A DNA stretch of 64,000 nucleotides, from contig JAILWY010000019.1 in the NCBI GenBank assembly GCA_022113835.1, forward strand, positions 7,526,001-7,590,000, given 5' to 3'. Each line of letters opens with the position of its first letter. Position 1 is the first letter of the stretch. Below, in pieces: positions 12,201 to 22,776 of this stretch. The notes under the pieces are model-generated. The model saw nothing but the letters and a program-made list of their open reading frames with translations. It did no database searches and was not told the DNA's origin. Source of the DNA: Atopsyche davidsoni (lineage: Eukaryota; Arthropoda; Insecta; Trichoptera; Hydrobiosidae). Both the position numbers and the translations under genes were made by a program.

Positions 12201-15200
12201 ATCTAGTGTAATGGGTTTATAATACAGTGTTATTGTACGAAGGGGGCGGAGCCCTTGCGAGCGGGGGCCTCGTCCCCTGGTGGAGAATTAAAAGCCCTCA
12301 ATAAAATAACATTTTTTTAAAATTATATCACGAGGTCATCATCCCTTCCGAGGATTAAGCACTCCCTATCGCACAGGTGTTGAATTTGTTTTGTTGAGTT
12401 TGTAAAATTGTTTGTGAAAATAAATCCAATGTTTCAATAAACAATACATAAATTATACGGTGTACTTCCATTATGAAATTTTTAATTATCAAATTAAAAA
12501 TTATTTTTAGTGTTGTATTGGAGGTATTGATGTACTGACCTTTAACGATGATCTTCCTCGGCTCCTCCCTTTTGGGAGTCCTTGTCACTCCGGCCGACGA
12601 GGAGTCCTTCCCGCTTTTGTCTGACCTCACCTGAACACCAACAGAAAACACAATTCACCAATTGACTTGCAAAAGCGATCACAGAACACCAACTCCCGAC
12701 TTGCGATACATGACTAAGTAATAAGTAAATACATACGCACAAAAGCTATTTCGCTTATAATATATTTAATATATACAAAATTTTTGGAGACTCTTAAGAA
12801 CTTTCGCCAACTTAGGAAGGTGGCAACTTAGGAAGCTAACAAATACGAATAAATATTTATATTACATAGAAAATACTAAAACGATATAAAATACACTCGT
12901 GGTGATTGACATTTTTTAAATATAAGAAGTCATTTACGTGATACATTAGACTTGATTATATTCAGTAAGGAAAACTGGTTGCTTGATTTTAGACCATACA
13001 TCACTATGTATAGTCCAATGACTTAGAATGATAAATATTTAGATGTTTACATAATAAAGATTGATTTGATATTCATTAGTATACGTGTGCGTGTGAAGGA
13101 AATAACTATTACATTTAATTTTAAATTTTATACAATAATTATACCAGTAACCTCACGTTATATCTCAACAAGTGTGAGCAATGCTTGAAGAATAACGAAT
13201 AAAGAGAAAATAAAGAGTAAAGATCGTCCTTTTAAATATATACCATTTTCCAGAGACACTCTTTTACTGCATTATAGATTACAAAAATGTTTAACTCAAC
13301 ATTTCAAATCACTTCAGACCACAGTCGAAATGAAGCATCCAAAATAAAGAGACCGGGGCTGATCACCAGGAAGTAAATCACTCTACATCGTGACCGATAA
13401 AGCTGCCTACACACGTTGCGACACATGGGCTTATTAGTTCGGTTGTGATGCAATGTCGTATAGGCAAGTTAGTTTGTTTTAAGGAATTTATATTTAGTTA
13501 ACATTAAAATAAAAATTCATAATTCCCAACATATAAAAATCGCGAGCATGCAAAATTAAAAATCGCAGACAAATAACTACGAAGAAATTCAATATTATTG
13601 ACAGAGAGTACTTGGTGGAATTCCATTTTAATATTTTTGAGTAAAATACTTGAGTGATTTTTCACATGTTCGTTTTTATTTGTGACCGGTTTCGCCTTAT
13701 CAAACGTTTGGCATTATCAAACAGAGTTTGATGTTATTGATAATCAAACAGAGTTTGATGTTTTTCTCTGTTTGATAATGCCAAGGTGACAGGTTGGCGA
13801 AACCGGTCACAAATAAAAACGGACATGTGGAAAATCACTCAAAAATATTTAAATAACTGCGAGTCAACACGAACAAATATGGTTGCGCGCAAAGTAAAGA
13901 AAATGCACGAATGTGCGAAAACATATTCGCAGAGACTAATAAACGCTTATACACAAAGATGCACATAAAACACAAATATTCACATATATTCATGTATTTG
14001 CCGAAATGTTATTTTAACCTGTACATTATGCTATCGGGCAGCAGCAATACGCAGATTTTTCCTTCTAATATAAAACTGCGGTGTAGAAGGATTATGAACA
14101 CTGCCTCAGCATGAGTATATGCTCAGTAAAATGGTCCCCAACCCCCTCTGAGGAGAGGCGCTTGATGAAGAAGGTTTCTAATTTATTTGCGCGAATTTGC
14201 GCAGATTCAGGACCTCGGGATACTCATTTCAAAGAGTATCCGTGTATTTGCAGATATTTGTGAATATTTGTGCTCACTATTTGTATATGAAGATACTTGT
14301 GTTGATTATGGCTTATGAATTCACGCGAATTTATACGAATATACACGTTGCAACCCAGCCGACAACCGAACTGGAACAGGTCATGAGCGTCCTCGTTTGC
14401 GTATTTCCCTTGAGCAAAACTATTTAAAAAAAAAAAACACCCGTGAGGACGCCATTGGCTAATCGCCGTTCGGTGGCCAGCGCGGGCCAAGGCTCGGGTG
14501 CGCACCAGTTCCCCCAGGAAGTTGATGTAGCCGATGGCGAGCTTGAGCGTGTCGACCTTGGAGAGGCGCTTCTCGTAGGGCAGCGTGGGGATGTGCGCCC
14601 GCAGCCCCTCGAAGGCGTCGTTGATGCTCTGCATGCGGCGCCGCTCGCGCAGGTTGGCGGCCTGGCGCTGCTGCATCTGCTGCTGCGGGCACTTGGAGCG
14701 CCGCCGGTGCAGCCGCCGAGACCTACAACACCGTTCATTCATTCCAACTGTGGGGTAAGCTCCACATATATGCATAGTCATCAGCAGACTACCCGCGCAT
14801 TCCAGGCCAATAGATTGCTAATATTCATTTCCATTAACATAAACACATTCTTAAGGTCTGACAAACCTCGCGCGGGCACACCATTATAAGGGACTTCCTC
14901 GGCGTCGCGACAGTAGAGACTTACTACGTAACACGACTTCCGCCGTCAAGTAATTTGTAAACGTTATTCTTGCAATAAACTGAATACGCAACATTTCGCC
15001 AGCCTTCTGACTGCACAACTCCATCAACCTATTAGGTGAAATCGGCGATTCGTCAATTAATCACCCATAAAGGCGAAAAAACCATAAGACTCGTGTCGTA
15101 CTGAGAAAATCTACTGAACGGTTCGAGCTCGTACACCTGAGTAACCTGCCTTTTGGAAATTTACAAAAAGCTCCAGCTAAGCTCTTAAAAAAATCAACAC

Positions 15201-16362
15201 CTGAACTAATTTCTGAACTCAAATAACTGCAGCCCCCCGCCCGCACTGCAGAGGTCTTCCCACTCTCCTCATTCTGTTGCTTGTGCATGGCTGCCAATCT
15301 GTACCCTGAGCGTGTGTAATGAAGTAGTGGACTTGGAATGATTGTGGAGGGATGTGCTCTGGAAGTACCTTGTCGAGGTATCGCTATTGGGCAGCAGCAA
15401 TACGCAAACATTTCCTTCCAATATAAAACTGCGGTGTAGAAGGACCATGAACACTGGCTCAGCATGAGTATATGCTCAGTGAAATGGTCGCCAACCTCCT
15501 CTGAGGAGAGGCACTTGATGAAGAAGAATATATCATCTAACTATGAGTTTAAACTATAAATTATGAATTATCAGATAATTTGAACATTTATATTGATATA
15601 AATACCAACAAATCGGTCGAAGAATACTGTCTCAAATAAAATCTCTTCAATACAAAACGTGCTATTTGTCTAATGTTCATTTATTATTTTGTATTAAAAT
15701 GAATTTAATCATATTCTTAATTACTTATTTTTTATATAAGTTGAGTGGCGCTCATCCACTTCCGCGGCTGTTCGCATCCTCACTTTTTGGTGAATTTATT
15801 TAGCATCATTTATCATAGAATTTGAAAATTTAATATAATGCATTAGATTTGCAAAACAAGCTATGATCACTTATGTACAATTTAAAATATTTTATTGTAA
15901 ATTTTTTGTAATTAAACAGCTTTTTTTCTTCTGCATTTAAGAAAATAAAAAAAGACTAATTACATATTTTATGCTTCTTACTGATTCTAGCCTATTGGGT
16001 TAAGCTTCCCATTTTGAATCTGATAAATTAAATCTTTGTTTCTATTATTTTATATTGACTCAATTGAGTCATACCCTGCCAGACGTAAAGTAATCAAATA
16101 ATAAAGAGACGCGCGGAACTCACTGCTTGCAGCTGCCCGTGTGGACGCGGTTCTCCTGGTCGCTGCCATAGAGGCTGGAGTCGGAGACGGACGACTCGTC
16201 GTAGAGGAAGATATCAGCGCTGTGCGTGGAGCTGGTCCCCGAGCCGGGGGACGTGCCCGAGGGGGCTCCCGACCCCGCCGCGGACCCCGCGAAATTGTGC
16301 GCCTCGAAGAAGATGTGCCGGTTCACAGCCACATCCATGTCCAGGTTCTCCATGCTGAACAT
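9256..16362 (-). CDS. Fer1: Fer1 / PTF1A-type bHLH transcription factor
   Basis: Class A bHLH factor orthologous to vertebrate PTF1A and Drosophila Fer1 (48 related 1). Four exons: 16362-16124, 14722-14506, 12630-12540, 9368-9256; phases close to 219 residues. Exon 1 starts [10 protein letters not shown] and is acidic and Ser/Gly-rich. Exon 2 carries the bHLH (about residues 98-152) with [37 protein letters not shown] and GYINFLGEL, almost identical to PTF1A. Exon 3 gives the short SDKSGKD...PRKIIVK linker. Exon 4 gives the conserved C-terminal motif HSLSW...[12 protein letters not shown] found in Fer1 and PTF1A. Donors are GTGAGT, GTGCGC and GTCAGT; acceptors all end in AG. An in-frame upstream ATG (16548) would add 62 residues that look non-conserved. 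Exons are strikingly GC-rich against AT-rich introns. The last two exons were found through the conserved motifs and are less certain than exon 2. Confidence 0.9.
9795..10215. mobile_element. foldback element with near-perfect 125-bp terminal inverted repeats
   Basis: The left arm (about 9795-9922) and right arm (about 10086-10215) are inverted copies that I read as identical over at least 115 bases, including GAGACTACGTTAATTTCACT and ACACGGCATCTTCAAGACTG. About 163 bp of non-coding AT-rich loop separates them. It lies in the last intron of Fer1. Arms this similar suggest a young insertion or ongoing arm homogenisation. No transposase is present, so it is non-autonomous. No other copy was seen here. 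Confidence 0.88.
10574..10732 (+). repeat. dispersed repeat family B, partial copy
   Basis: Begins TTCTTCACCAAATGCCTCCC after a (TA)n tract and keeps GAGCATATACTCATGC, GCGTATTGCTGTTGCCCAAT and CTCTGGCGTTTAGA. It lies inside a Fer1 intron. Confidence 0.75.
10736..10868 (+). repeat. repeat with G-rich microsatellite head; inverted partner at 16750-16925
   Basis: The sequence runs (GT)n, G-tract, GTGTATACACCTGCGCAGGG, TGCCTCAGCTACTTATGAAT, then a unit ending near CAATGTTTATTTAA. The reverse complement of the same series, including the G-tract and microsatellite, occurs at 16750-16925. The two copies therefore sit in opposite orientation either side of most of the Fer1 gene, about 6 kb apart. 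Confidence 0.8.
10905..11560. repeat. GC-rich intronic patches and an 11-bp minisatellite
   Basis: At about 11483-11560 the unit CACCTTCACCC is repeated roughly six to seven times with small changes. It is preceded by GC-rich DNA (10905-11040, 11310-11480) with no supported exon. It lies in the third intron of Fer1. Confidence 0.75.
11908..12066 (+). pseudogene. possible C-terminal fragment of a non-LTR retrotransposon ORF
   Basis: An open frame starting [17 protein letters not shown] continues with [18 protein letters not shown] and stops at 12064-12066. The pattern of a Trp-rich stretch followed by A-x-DRD resembles the tail of insect LINE reverse-transcriptase proteins. No reverse transcriptase domain is present nearby, so this is at most a truncated 3' end. 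Confidence 0.35.
13395..13460 (+). repeat. short dispersed repeat (family D)
   Basis: GCCTACACACGTTGCGACAC here matches 17284-17306 with about two differences. Downstream, TTCGGTTGTGATGCAATGTC again resembles the reverse complement of the other copy. Possibly ends of a hAT-like non-autonomous element. Confidence 0.45.
13583..13850. mobile_element. family A foldback element, long hairpin copy with flanking direct repeats
   Basis: It begins AAATTCAATATTATTGACAG and GTACTTGGTGGAATTCCATT. It then gives GTGACCGGTTTCGCC, a loop with repeated TCAAACAGAGTTTGATG, and the complementary arm GGTTGGCGAAACCGGTCAC, ending at ATCACTCAAAAATATTT. The terminal segment is present on the left only. The flanks carry AAATAACTACGA (13571-13582) and AAATAACTGCGA (13851-13862), a 12-bp direct repeat with one mismatch. 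It lies in a Fer1 intron. Confidence 0.85.
14025..14178 (-). repeat. dispersed repeat family B, partial copy
   Basis: Carries GGGCAGCAGCAATACGCAGA, AATATAAAACTGCGGTGTAG, GAGTATATGCTCAGTAAAAT, and ends CTTGATGAAGAAGG. It lies just downstream of Fer1 exon 2 (minus strand), inside the intron. Confidence 0.8.
15262..15530 (-). repeat. dispersed repeat family B copy
   Basis: Runs from CCACTCTCCTCATTCTGTTG to CACTTGATGAAGAAGAA and includes TGTACCCTGAGCGTGTGTAA. It has no coding potential and lies in Fer1 intron 1. Confidence 0.8.
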
Positions 16363-16749
16363 CGTGGCGTCGGGGTGCACACCACTCGGTGCTGGTGACT
16401 GCTGCTTTTTTCGACTAATGACTGCAGCGAAGCATTGTTTGACAATGTAAACACGCTTTTTGATGAAGTTGGATGATGTGGTTACACTCGTTTCGATATT
16501 TGCGTCACGGGTGGATCGAGTGCGAGTGATCGAGTGGTCGAGGGTCACTCTCGGCGCGGGGAGACACGCGGCCGGCTCGGGCGCCCTGCCGCTACTGCCG
16601 CCACTGCCGCCACTGCCGCCACTGGCGCGGGGCGTCGCGCAGGGCCGCCACGACCGACGACCTCATTTCTACTTTAATGATGAATTTGAAAATAATGTTT
16701 ACGCAACTGGATACCTGCTCTGGAAGTACCTTTGTAGGGAAAGGATTAT

Positions 16750-16890
16750 ATATTTTAATTGATTCAATAAACATTACCAATATGTTCAGTTGATGACACT
16801 TTACAGAGGTACAACTATTTATTCATAAGTAGCTGAGGCACCCTGCGCAGATGTATACACATGCACACACAACCCTCCCCCCCCCACACA

Positions 16891-16925
<35 letters not shown>
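16750..16925 (-). repeat. inverted partner of the 10736-10868 repeat
   Basis: Reads TTCAATAAACATTACCAATA, CATAAGTAGCTGAGGCACCC, TGCGCAGATGTATACACATG, then a C-tract, CA repeat and (TA)n. This is the reverse complement of the element in the Fer1 intron with about 10% differences. Confidence 0.8.
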
Positions 16926-16928
<3 letters not shown>

Positions 16929-17239
16929 AAAGTATAGTTTCGTATACAGATATACTTTAACTGACAAAAGATTTTTAAAAAGATACATTTTGACGTATCC
17001 TGATCCTTCTATTAATTTTGAGAATTTATTATTTCTTTATTCATAAAATTTATTATATTCTAGAATGTGGCAAATAGGTGTCAATATTACTCTACTTTAG
17101 CGTCATCGTGGTTTTGGTGACCCATTCTTTTCGATGATATCACAATGCTCAATACGAACATCCATCGAACTGTAATTTTGTCTTGCAGCAACTTTTCAGT
17201 TTATTTAAAAATATTAAGCAAAGGAATACGCTTAATACA

Positions 17240-17330
17240 GCCAGTTTGCCGGTTGTGTCATAGCGGGTGTACCCAGTTATAAGCGACCTACACACGCTGC
17301 GACACAACCGCTAACCGAAAGGCAATAATC
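17240..17330 (+). repeat. short dispersed repeat (family D) with internal inverted repeat
   Basis: Contains CGGTTGTGTC (about 17252) and its complement GACACAACCG (about 17300), enclosing CGACCTACACACGCTGCGAC. A diverged copy is at 13395-13460. Confidence 0.5.
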
Positions 17331-18615
17331 CATAGAGTCCTCTTTTTTATAGTTATGCCAAAAAAGTATGTGTAATTTCCTAAACTATTGCTAGCTTACC
17401 AATTGATTGCATGCATCAAATAAATGATTAGTTAAATCAGACAAATTTGTATAACAAGCCTAATTCATTTAATTTTTTTTGTATGCCAAAAGTCAAATAA
17501 TGTTTGTACGTTTTGGTGGCCGTTGTTATAGACAAGTTTTGCCACGTTTTTCTTGTTAAATGTTCCAATGTTTTGATCCCGCGTTCACACACACACACAC
17601 AACACACACACACACTATGTCAATTTATTCTGCTCCACCATTGGTCAAATTCTTCATCTTAAACTGCTTTTTGGTAAGGATAAAGTATTATCTTATTAAA
17701 AATTGAAGAAGTAAATTAAGAGTAATGAACTGGTACAAAAATGTTTTTAATCATTTTCAAATGAAATTTTTCTGTTTACCGTGATAAAATTTAAATTTGG
17801 TAAACTTTTTTCAACCAAAGATATAAGCCAATGGAATCGAAGTGAATTCACTATGTATATAATTTCATGTCATATTTAAAAAATCCTTTTTATGATTATT
17901 TTTAATTATCTCGATTTTTCCATAATTATTATTTTTTTTTATTGAACTTGTTTCTTAATATTTAATAATTATTTATTTTTATATCTACAAACAGGACTGT
18001 AAAACTCTTGAATTCTATTTTTGTTGTTATATTGGCTTAGATTAGCTCTTTCTCTAAGCAAGCATAATAAAGTTGGCAATTGCAGTAAACTCAGAACTCA
18101 GATATATCGCTGTTATTTTTACTTGTTGTCTTTGAAACTGTCAGCTTGTTGATTCCTTCCTGATTTTATCTTTGTGCTTTTCCAACTTTGAGGTTAAGTG
18201 AGGATCCGAAATAATTTTATAGTTGTAGTGCAGGTATTAATATCTGAAAGAGCATGAGATAGCTAACAAATTACCTTAATAAAATAAATACAGTTGATTT
18301 TAGTAAATTTAGTACTATTTTAATTCATTCGAATAATTAAATATTGTTTTTTTAGCAGTTATTAATAATCGGTTATACTTTATAGAAATCGAATGTCAAA
18401 CTATTTATCAATTATTCACATGTTCTTGTACACGAGTCAATCAATGCTTTATTTTTAATCTATATTTTTATTTACATACCAAGGAAGGTATATAGTTTTG
18501 TGATTATTGCTAATATTATTCATTTAAATAATGTATATTCATCAAATAAATACTTCTCTAAAAATAACACTTCAATCATTTTATATTTATTTATTTATAG
18601 ATCCAAGCGCTTATC

Positions 18616-21600
18616 ATGTCTGAAGAAAGGATCAAAATGAAGAAGCAGCTTGGTCTTCTTGAGGGAGTAGCAATCATCCTGGGAATCATATTTGGTTCAG
18701 GAATATTTATATCCCCTAAAGGAGTTCTGCAACAAGCTGGGTCTGTATGGGCCGCACTCATCGTCTGGGCATGCTGTGGCGGCCTCGCAACTCTTGGGGC
18801 TCTATGTTATGCAGAACTGGGTAAATTTTATTTTATTTATCTTTTCTATATTATTGTATATTTTATGAAATTAACTATCCAAAAAAAATTCTCTTTGTTT
18901 TAAAATCCATGTGGGTTTCCATTTCTCAGTCTTGAACTACGTGCAAAGTCTTCAAAATTAAAGGTTTATTCTTTGCTTATGTTGTGAATATTTGGTTAAA
19001 CTTATAAAAATAAAAATAATGTTTGTTTAATTGTAGTCTCTTTTTTATAAAAAAATTACTTAAAATTCAACTGTATTACTAAAAACCTCTCATTTGCATC
19101 GTTTTTAATAAGTGCTTAATTATCTACTATATTCAATACTTTTGACATAAAGTACTTTGTAGAATTCCATTATAATATTTTTTAGTTAAAAATGAATATT
19201 TTTAAAGACTTTTTTTGTTATTTTTATTTGTTTTCACAACTAGTTACGCCAACTTTTAATGTCGGCATTTTCAAGCTGAGTCAAAAATACTTTGAAATGC
19301 TAACTAAATATATACTTAAATATAAAAACTTAATTATCTCATCTAACTATTTTTTACCTTACTTTTTCAGGTACAACATTAGCACAGAGTGGAGGTGACT
19401 ACCATTATATAAATGAAGCGTTTGGACCATTACCAGCATTTCTCTACCTTTGGGATGCGAATTTGATATTTGTGTATGTTTTTTTTATTAAGTGTATAGT
19501 AAGCATTTTAGTTGTATGTGTCTTTCCTTGTTACTAATAAAGTATATTTTTTTATACAGACCGACAACCAATGCTATAATGGGGCTGACATTTGCCAGCT
19601 ATGTGCTGCAGCCCCTTTTTCCAGCATGTATTGTTCCAGACTTAGCCCAGCGTCTCATTGCAGCACTGACTATATGTTAGTATTTAATTTCAAATTGTTC
19701 ATGTTTACGCCTTAAAGATTCATCAATTAATTATTATTATTGCAATTGTTTATAATTCTGGTATATCTATAAATTGTATGTGACTATTATGTATGTTTAT
19801 TCTACAAGAGATAATGCTGTCACTGCTGCTGGCAAAATAGTAAATGCTTTTGTATCACATAATGTAACCTTGCATTTGCTTTCATAGATCATCTTGAAGT
19901 AGCGTCTTCACCGAATAAATAAATGTCAACATGTTTTTGACATCTAAAATTTATGATTTTTCATTAAATCATTTTTTTTATTACTACCTTATATTATTTT
20001 GACATTTTGCTATCAAATAATTCTCATTAAGGTTTGCCGATTCTTTGAATATATATTTCCTTGCATTTTGCTTTATTAAAAATACAGAAAGCGAGTTTTG
20101 GCTTTATATAAAACATATAAATATTTGACCTAAGCTAACCCTAAAAGTCTAGATGACAATTATCACTTTTTAGCATCAAATTGGATACTTTTTCATAGTA
20201 ATATGAAAAAGCATCCAACTTAAATTTTGTTATTCCTAAAAACTATTTATAAAATTAATTCAATCTAGTATCATTTTTATACTGCCTGTAAGTTGACAAT
20301 ATTATTATTTTAGTTATATATAATCTGAAAAATATATATCAAAGGAAGTTCTTGTCTATATAGTAAATATATTTATATTATATGGTGCCTATCTACGATC
20401 CTAATAGCCTTCTTGCGCGACTGGCCCTGTAGTGTGGCATGTCAACCTGTTTGTATAAGTTATATTTTTTTGTTTACATTTACAGGCTTCCTGACATTTA
20501 TGAATGCATACGATGTCCGAGCTACAACCAAGGCACAAAACGTATTCATGTTTACTAAGATTACTGCTTTGGTCATCATTATTATTGCTGGTATTATTTG
20601 GATGGCAAAAGGTTAATGTTCAGTATAATTTTTAAATCAACATTTAACATTTGTTTAAGTAGTTTTATTTGCGATATGCGTAGTAGCATTGATAACAGAT
20701 GTACATTATAATCTCTAGAATACTTGTAAAGATTCTACAGCTTTGTTATTATTTTTAGGAGGGACGGAACACTTTAATGAAGGTTGGGAAGGGACCAGCA
20801 CAGATGTCAGTAAATGGTCTGTCGCTTTTTATTCAGGAATATTCTCATATTCAGGATGGTAAAGACAACTTTTAAGTAATTTTTATATACATATATATAT
20901 ATTGGTTTTTTATTATTTATTCTGTCTAATTATCTCATTATTTTGTAGGAGCTACCTCAATTTCATGACGGAAGAACTCCAAGATCCTTTTGTCAATTTA
21001 CCGAGAGCAATTTACATATCTTTGCCTCTAGTCACCACAATTTACGTTCTTGCCAACTTGGCCTATTTAGCAGTGCTGGGACCACAAGGAGTTCTAGCCT
21101 CCCCGGCCATTGCAGTTGTGAGCTACATTTTAACTGTCTACATCAAATAGAATAAATCACTTGTTCGTTATAATTTACGAGACTAGTCCTGTAAAATAAT
21201 TAATTCAATGTCAAATAATTGTTTACAGATGTTTTCTGAAAGAGCTCTTGGCTGGCTCTCGTGGGCCATGCCCTCTCTTGTTGCCATCGCTGCTTTGGGA
21301 GGGCTGAGCGTGCACATCATGACCTCCTCGAGAATGTGTTTTGCTGGTGCTCGAAATGGACACATGCCAGCATTACTCAGTCATTTGAATATAAAATGTC
21401 TGTCACCTCTACCGTCTTTGGTGTTTTTGGTAATAAAAATTATTTATGTAGATACACACTTATGTTTGAAGAGCTCCTAATTATATTGAAACTTAATCAA
21501 ATGATAACATAGCACGAAAGATGCAAATGATCTTTTCTGATACACAAATACATCTGCTTATAATTCTTATCTCTTCAGTTTATGCTTTGAGATCATCTCA

Positions 21601-22776
21601 AGTTATTATTGAAACTGTTAAGTTGCAATATTAACTACCTAACATGATTGCAATGAAGACTAGAGTTGTAAAAATTAAAAACAATATATTGTACACTTTA
21701 ACACACAACTACAGGTGTGATCTATGGCGGATCCTATATTCTGGAGCGTCAAGTCGATCAAATACACTCAACTACATGCTAAGCAGCATATTAAATTTTT
21801 TATTCTTCTTCATGTGCCTCTCAGATGAGGTTTGTTACCATCTTACTAAAAATATGGACCAGTCTTCTTAATTCTGCTGTACTCCTGACTTTCAGCCACT
21901 GGCGTAAATTCCGCATCTCCTTCCAGGGCCTCTTTTTCCTTGATTATAAATATTTTTGAATAAAATACTTGAGTGATTTTCCACATTTTTGTTTTTATTA
22001 GTGACCGGTTTCGCCAACCTTTCACGTTGGCATTATCTAATAGATAGACTCTGTTATCAGAGTCTATCTATTATCTGTTTGATAATGCCAACGTGAAAGG
22101 TTGGCGAAACCGGTCACTAATAAAAACAAAAATGTGGAAAATCACTCAAATATTTTATTCAAAAATATTAAAATGGAATTCCACCAAGTACTCTCTGTCA
22201 AAAATATTGAATTTCTTGATTATAAATATTAATTTTATGTATTAAGAGTTCAAAATTTCACCCTTTGAAAAGAAAACAAGAATGAATTCTGAATATTTAC
22301 ATTAATAGTATCTCACCGCTTGTCATCATTCAGATGACCTTCATTTCCCGGTGCTGATCTGTGTACAGATGCTGATGTCTCTGGTGATGCTGATAAGTGG
22401 GGATGTCTACGCACTGATAACCTATTGTACAGTTGTTGAATCTTTCTTTACAACATTAAGTGCTGCTGCTGTCCTGTGGCTGCGCTACAAGAAACCAAAT
22501 CTTGTGAGGCCCATTAAGGTACTTCACATAAAAATAAAGTATTCGTTTCTAGTTGTTTTGAGTTCAAAATTTAATGAGTTTAAATTATTGTATTTTCAGG
22601 TCCCTCTGATTATTCCGATAGTTTTTGTAACTGTATGCTTGGCGCTGCTGATTGTGCCCTGCATTGAGGCTCCCTTGGAGGTGGGAGCGGGGGCTCTCAT
22701 AACCCTGGCAGGAGCACCGGTGTACTACATCTGCATTCGAAGACAGCCAGAATGTCTAAAGAAATTATCCTGTTAG
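18616..22776 (+). CDS. SLC7-family amino-acid transporter (heteromeric transporter light chain type)
   Basis: Plasma-membrane amino-acid exchanger of the LAT/y+LAT/xCT group (APC superfamily, about 12 membrane helices), which normally pairs with a 4F2hc-type heavy chain. Exons: 18616-18820, 19371-19473, 19560-19675, 20486-20611, 20759-20858, 20949-21117, 21229-21429, 22369-22518, 22600-22776; phases close to 448 residues. Family hallmarks: helix 1 [47 protein letters not shown], the [16 protein letters not shown] block, [30 protein letters not shown] and [16 protein letters not shown]. The final 60 residues hold the last helices and a basic tail. It is short for the family because it starts almost at helix 1. 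The splice acceptor before the ATG implies a leader exon. It cannot be assigned to genderblind, mnd, JhI-21 or another paralogue by eye. Two family A copies and a B2 repeat sit in introns. Confidence 0.92.
19127..19300. mobile_element. family A foldback element, degenerate, in SLC7 intron 1
   Basis: Shows CAATACTTTTGACATAAAGT, GTAGAATTCCATTATAATAT, and a worn core TACGCCAACTTTTAATGTCG followed by GCATTTTCAAGCTGAG. This is clearly the same order as in intact copies. Confidence 0.7.
21797..21938. repeat. dispersed repeat family B2 in SLC7 intron 7
   Basis: Begins TTCTTCTTCATGTGCCTCTC like family B, then diverges into TTTCAGCCACTGGCGTAAAT and TCCGCATCTCCTTCCAGGGC, matching the 3.43 kb copy. A family A copy follows directly. 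Confidence 0.55.
21955..22214. mobile_element. family A foldback element, near-perfect hairpin with 16-bp direct repeats
   Basis: The left arm (21955-22037) and right arm (about 22079-22165) are complementary, with one mismatch seen. The inner loop is itself a hairpin (AATAGATAGACTCTG...CAGAGTCTATCTATT). The right arm continues through GGAATTCCACCAAGTACTCT to CTGTCAAAAATATTGAATTT. CTTGATTATAAATATT occurs exactly at 21939-21954 and 22215-22230, reading as a 16-bp target-site duplication. It sits in SLC7 intron 7, before exon 8. Confidence 0.9.

Larger units (their letters stand above)
16363..18600. other. Fer1 upstream region, repeats, and SLC7 5' leader
   Basis: Directly upstream of Fer1 (16540-16680) is a GC-rich stretch with about four 9-bp units of CCGCCACTG, probably Fer1 5' UTR or promoter. 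Then come the inverted repeat at 16750-16925, a family D repeat (17240-17330), a CA microsatellite (17587-17617) and featureless AT-rich DNA. An AG acceptor just before the SLC7 start codon (18600) implies a non-coding first exon in this region. A donor-like GCAG|GTATTA at about 18232 is a candidate end of that exon. Confidence 0.5.

Noticed and set aside
14443..14889. 148-codon plus-strand ORF
   Set aside because: Antisense shadow of the Fer1 bHLH exon.
16362..16548. Upstream in-frame extension of Fer1 exon 1
   Set aside because: It would add a Thr/Arg-rich segment with no resemblance to the family. The ATG at 16362 precedes the conserved-looking [10 protein letters not shown].
22333..22368. 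Alternative acceptor for SLC7 exon 8 (CATTCAG at about 22332)
   Set aside because: In the required phase it gives an early stop. The acceptor at 22368 keeps the frame and aligns without gaps to LAT-type proteins.
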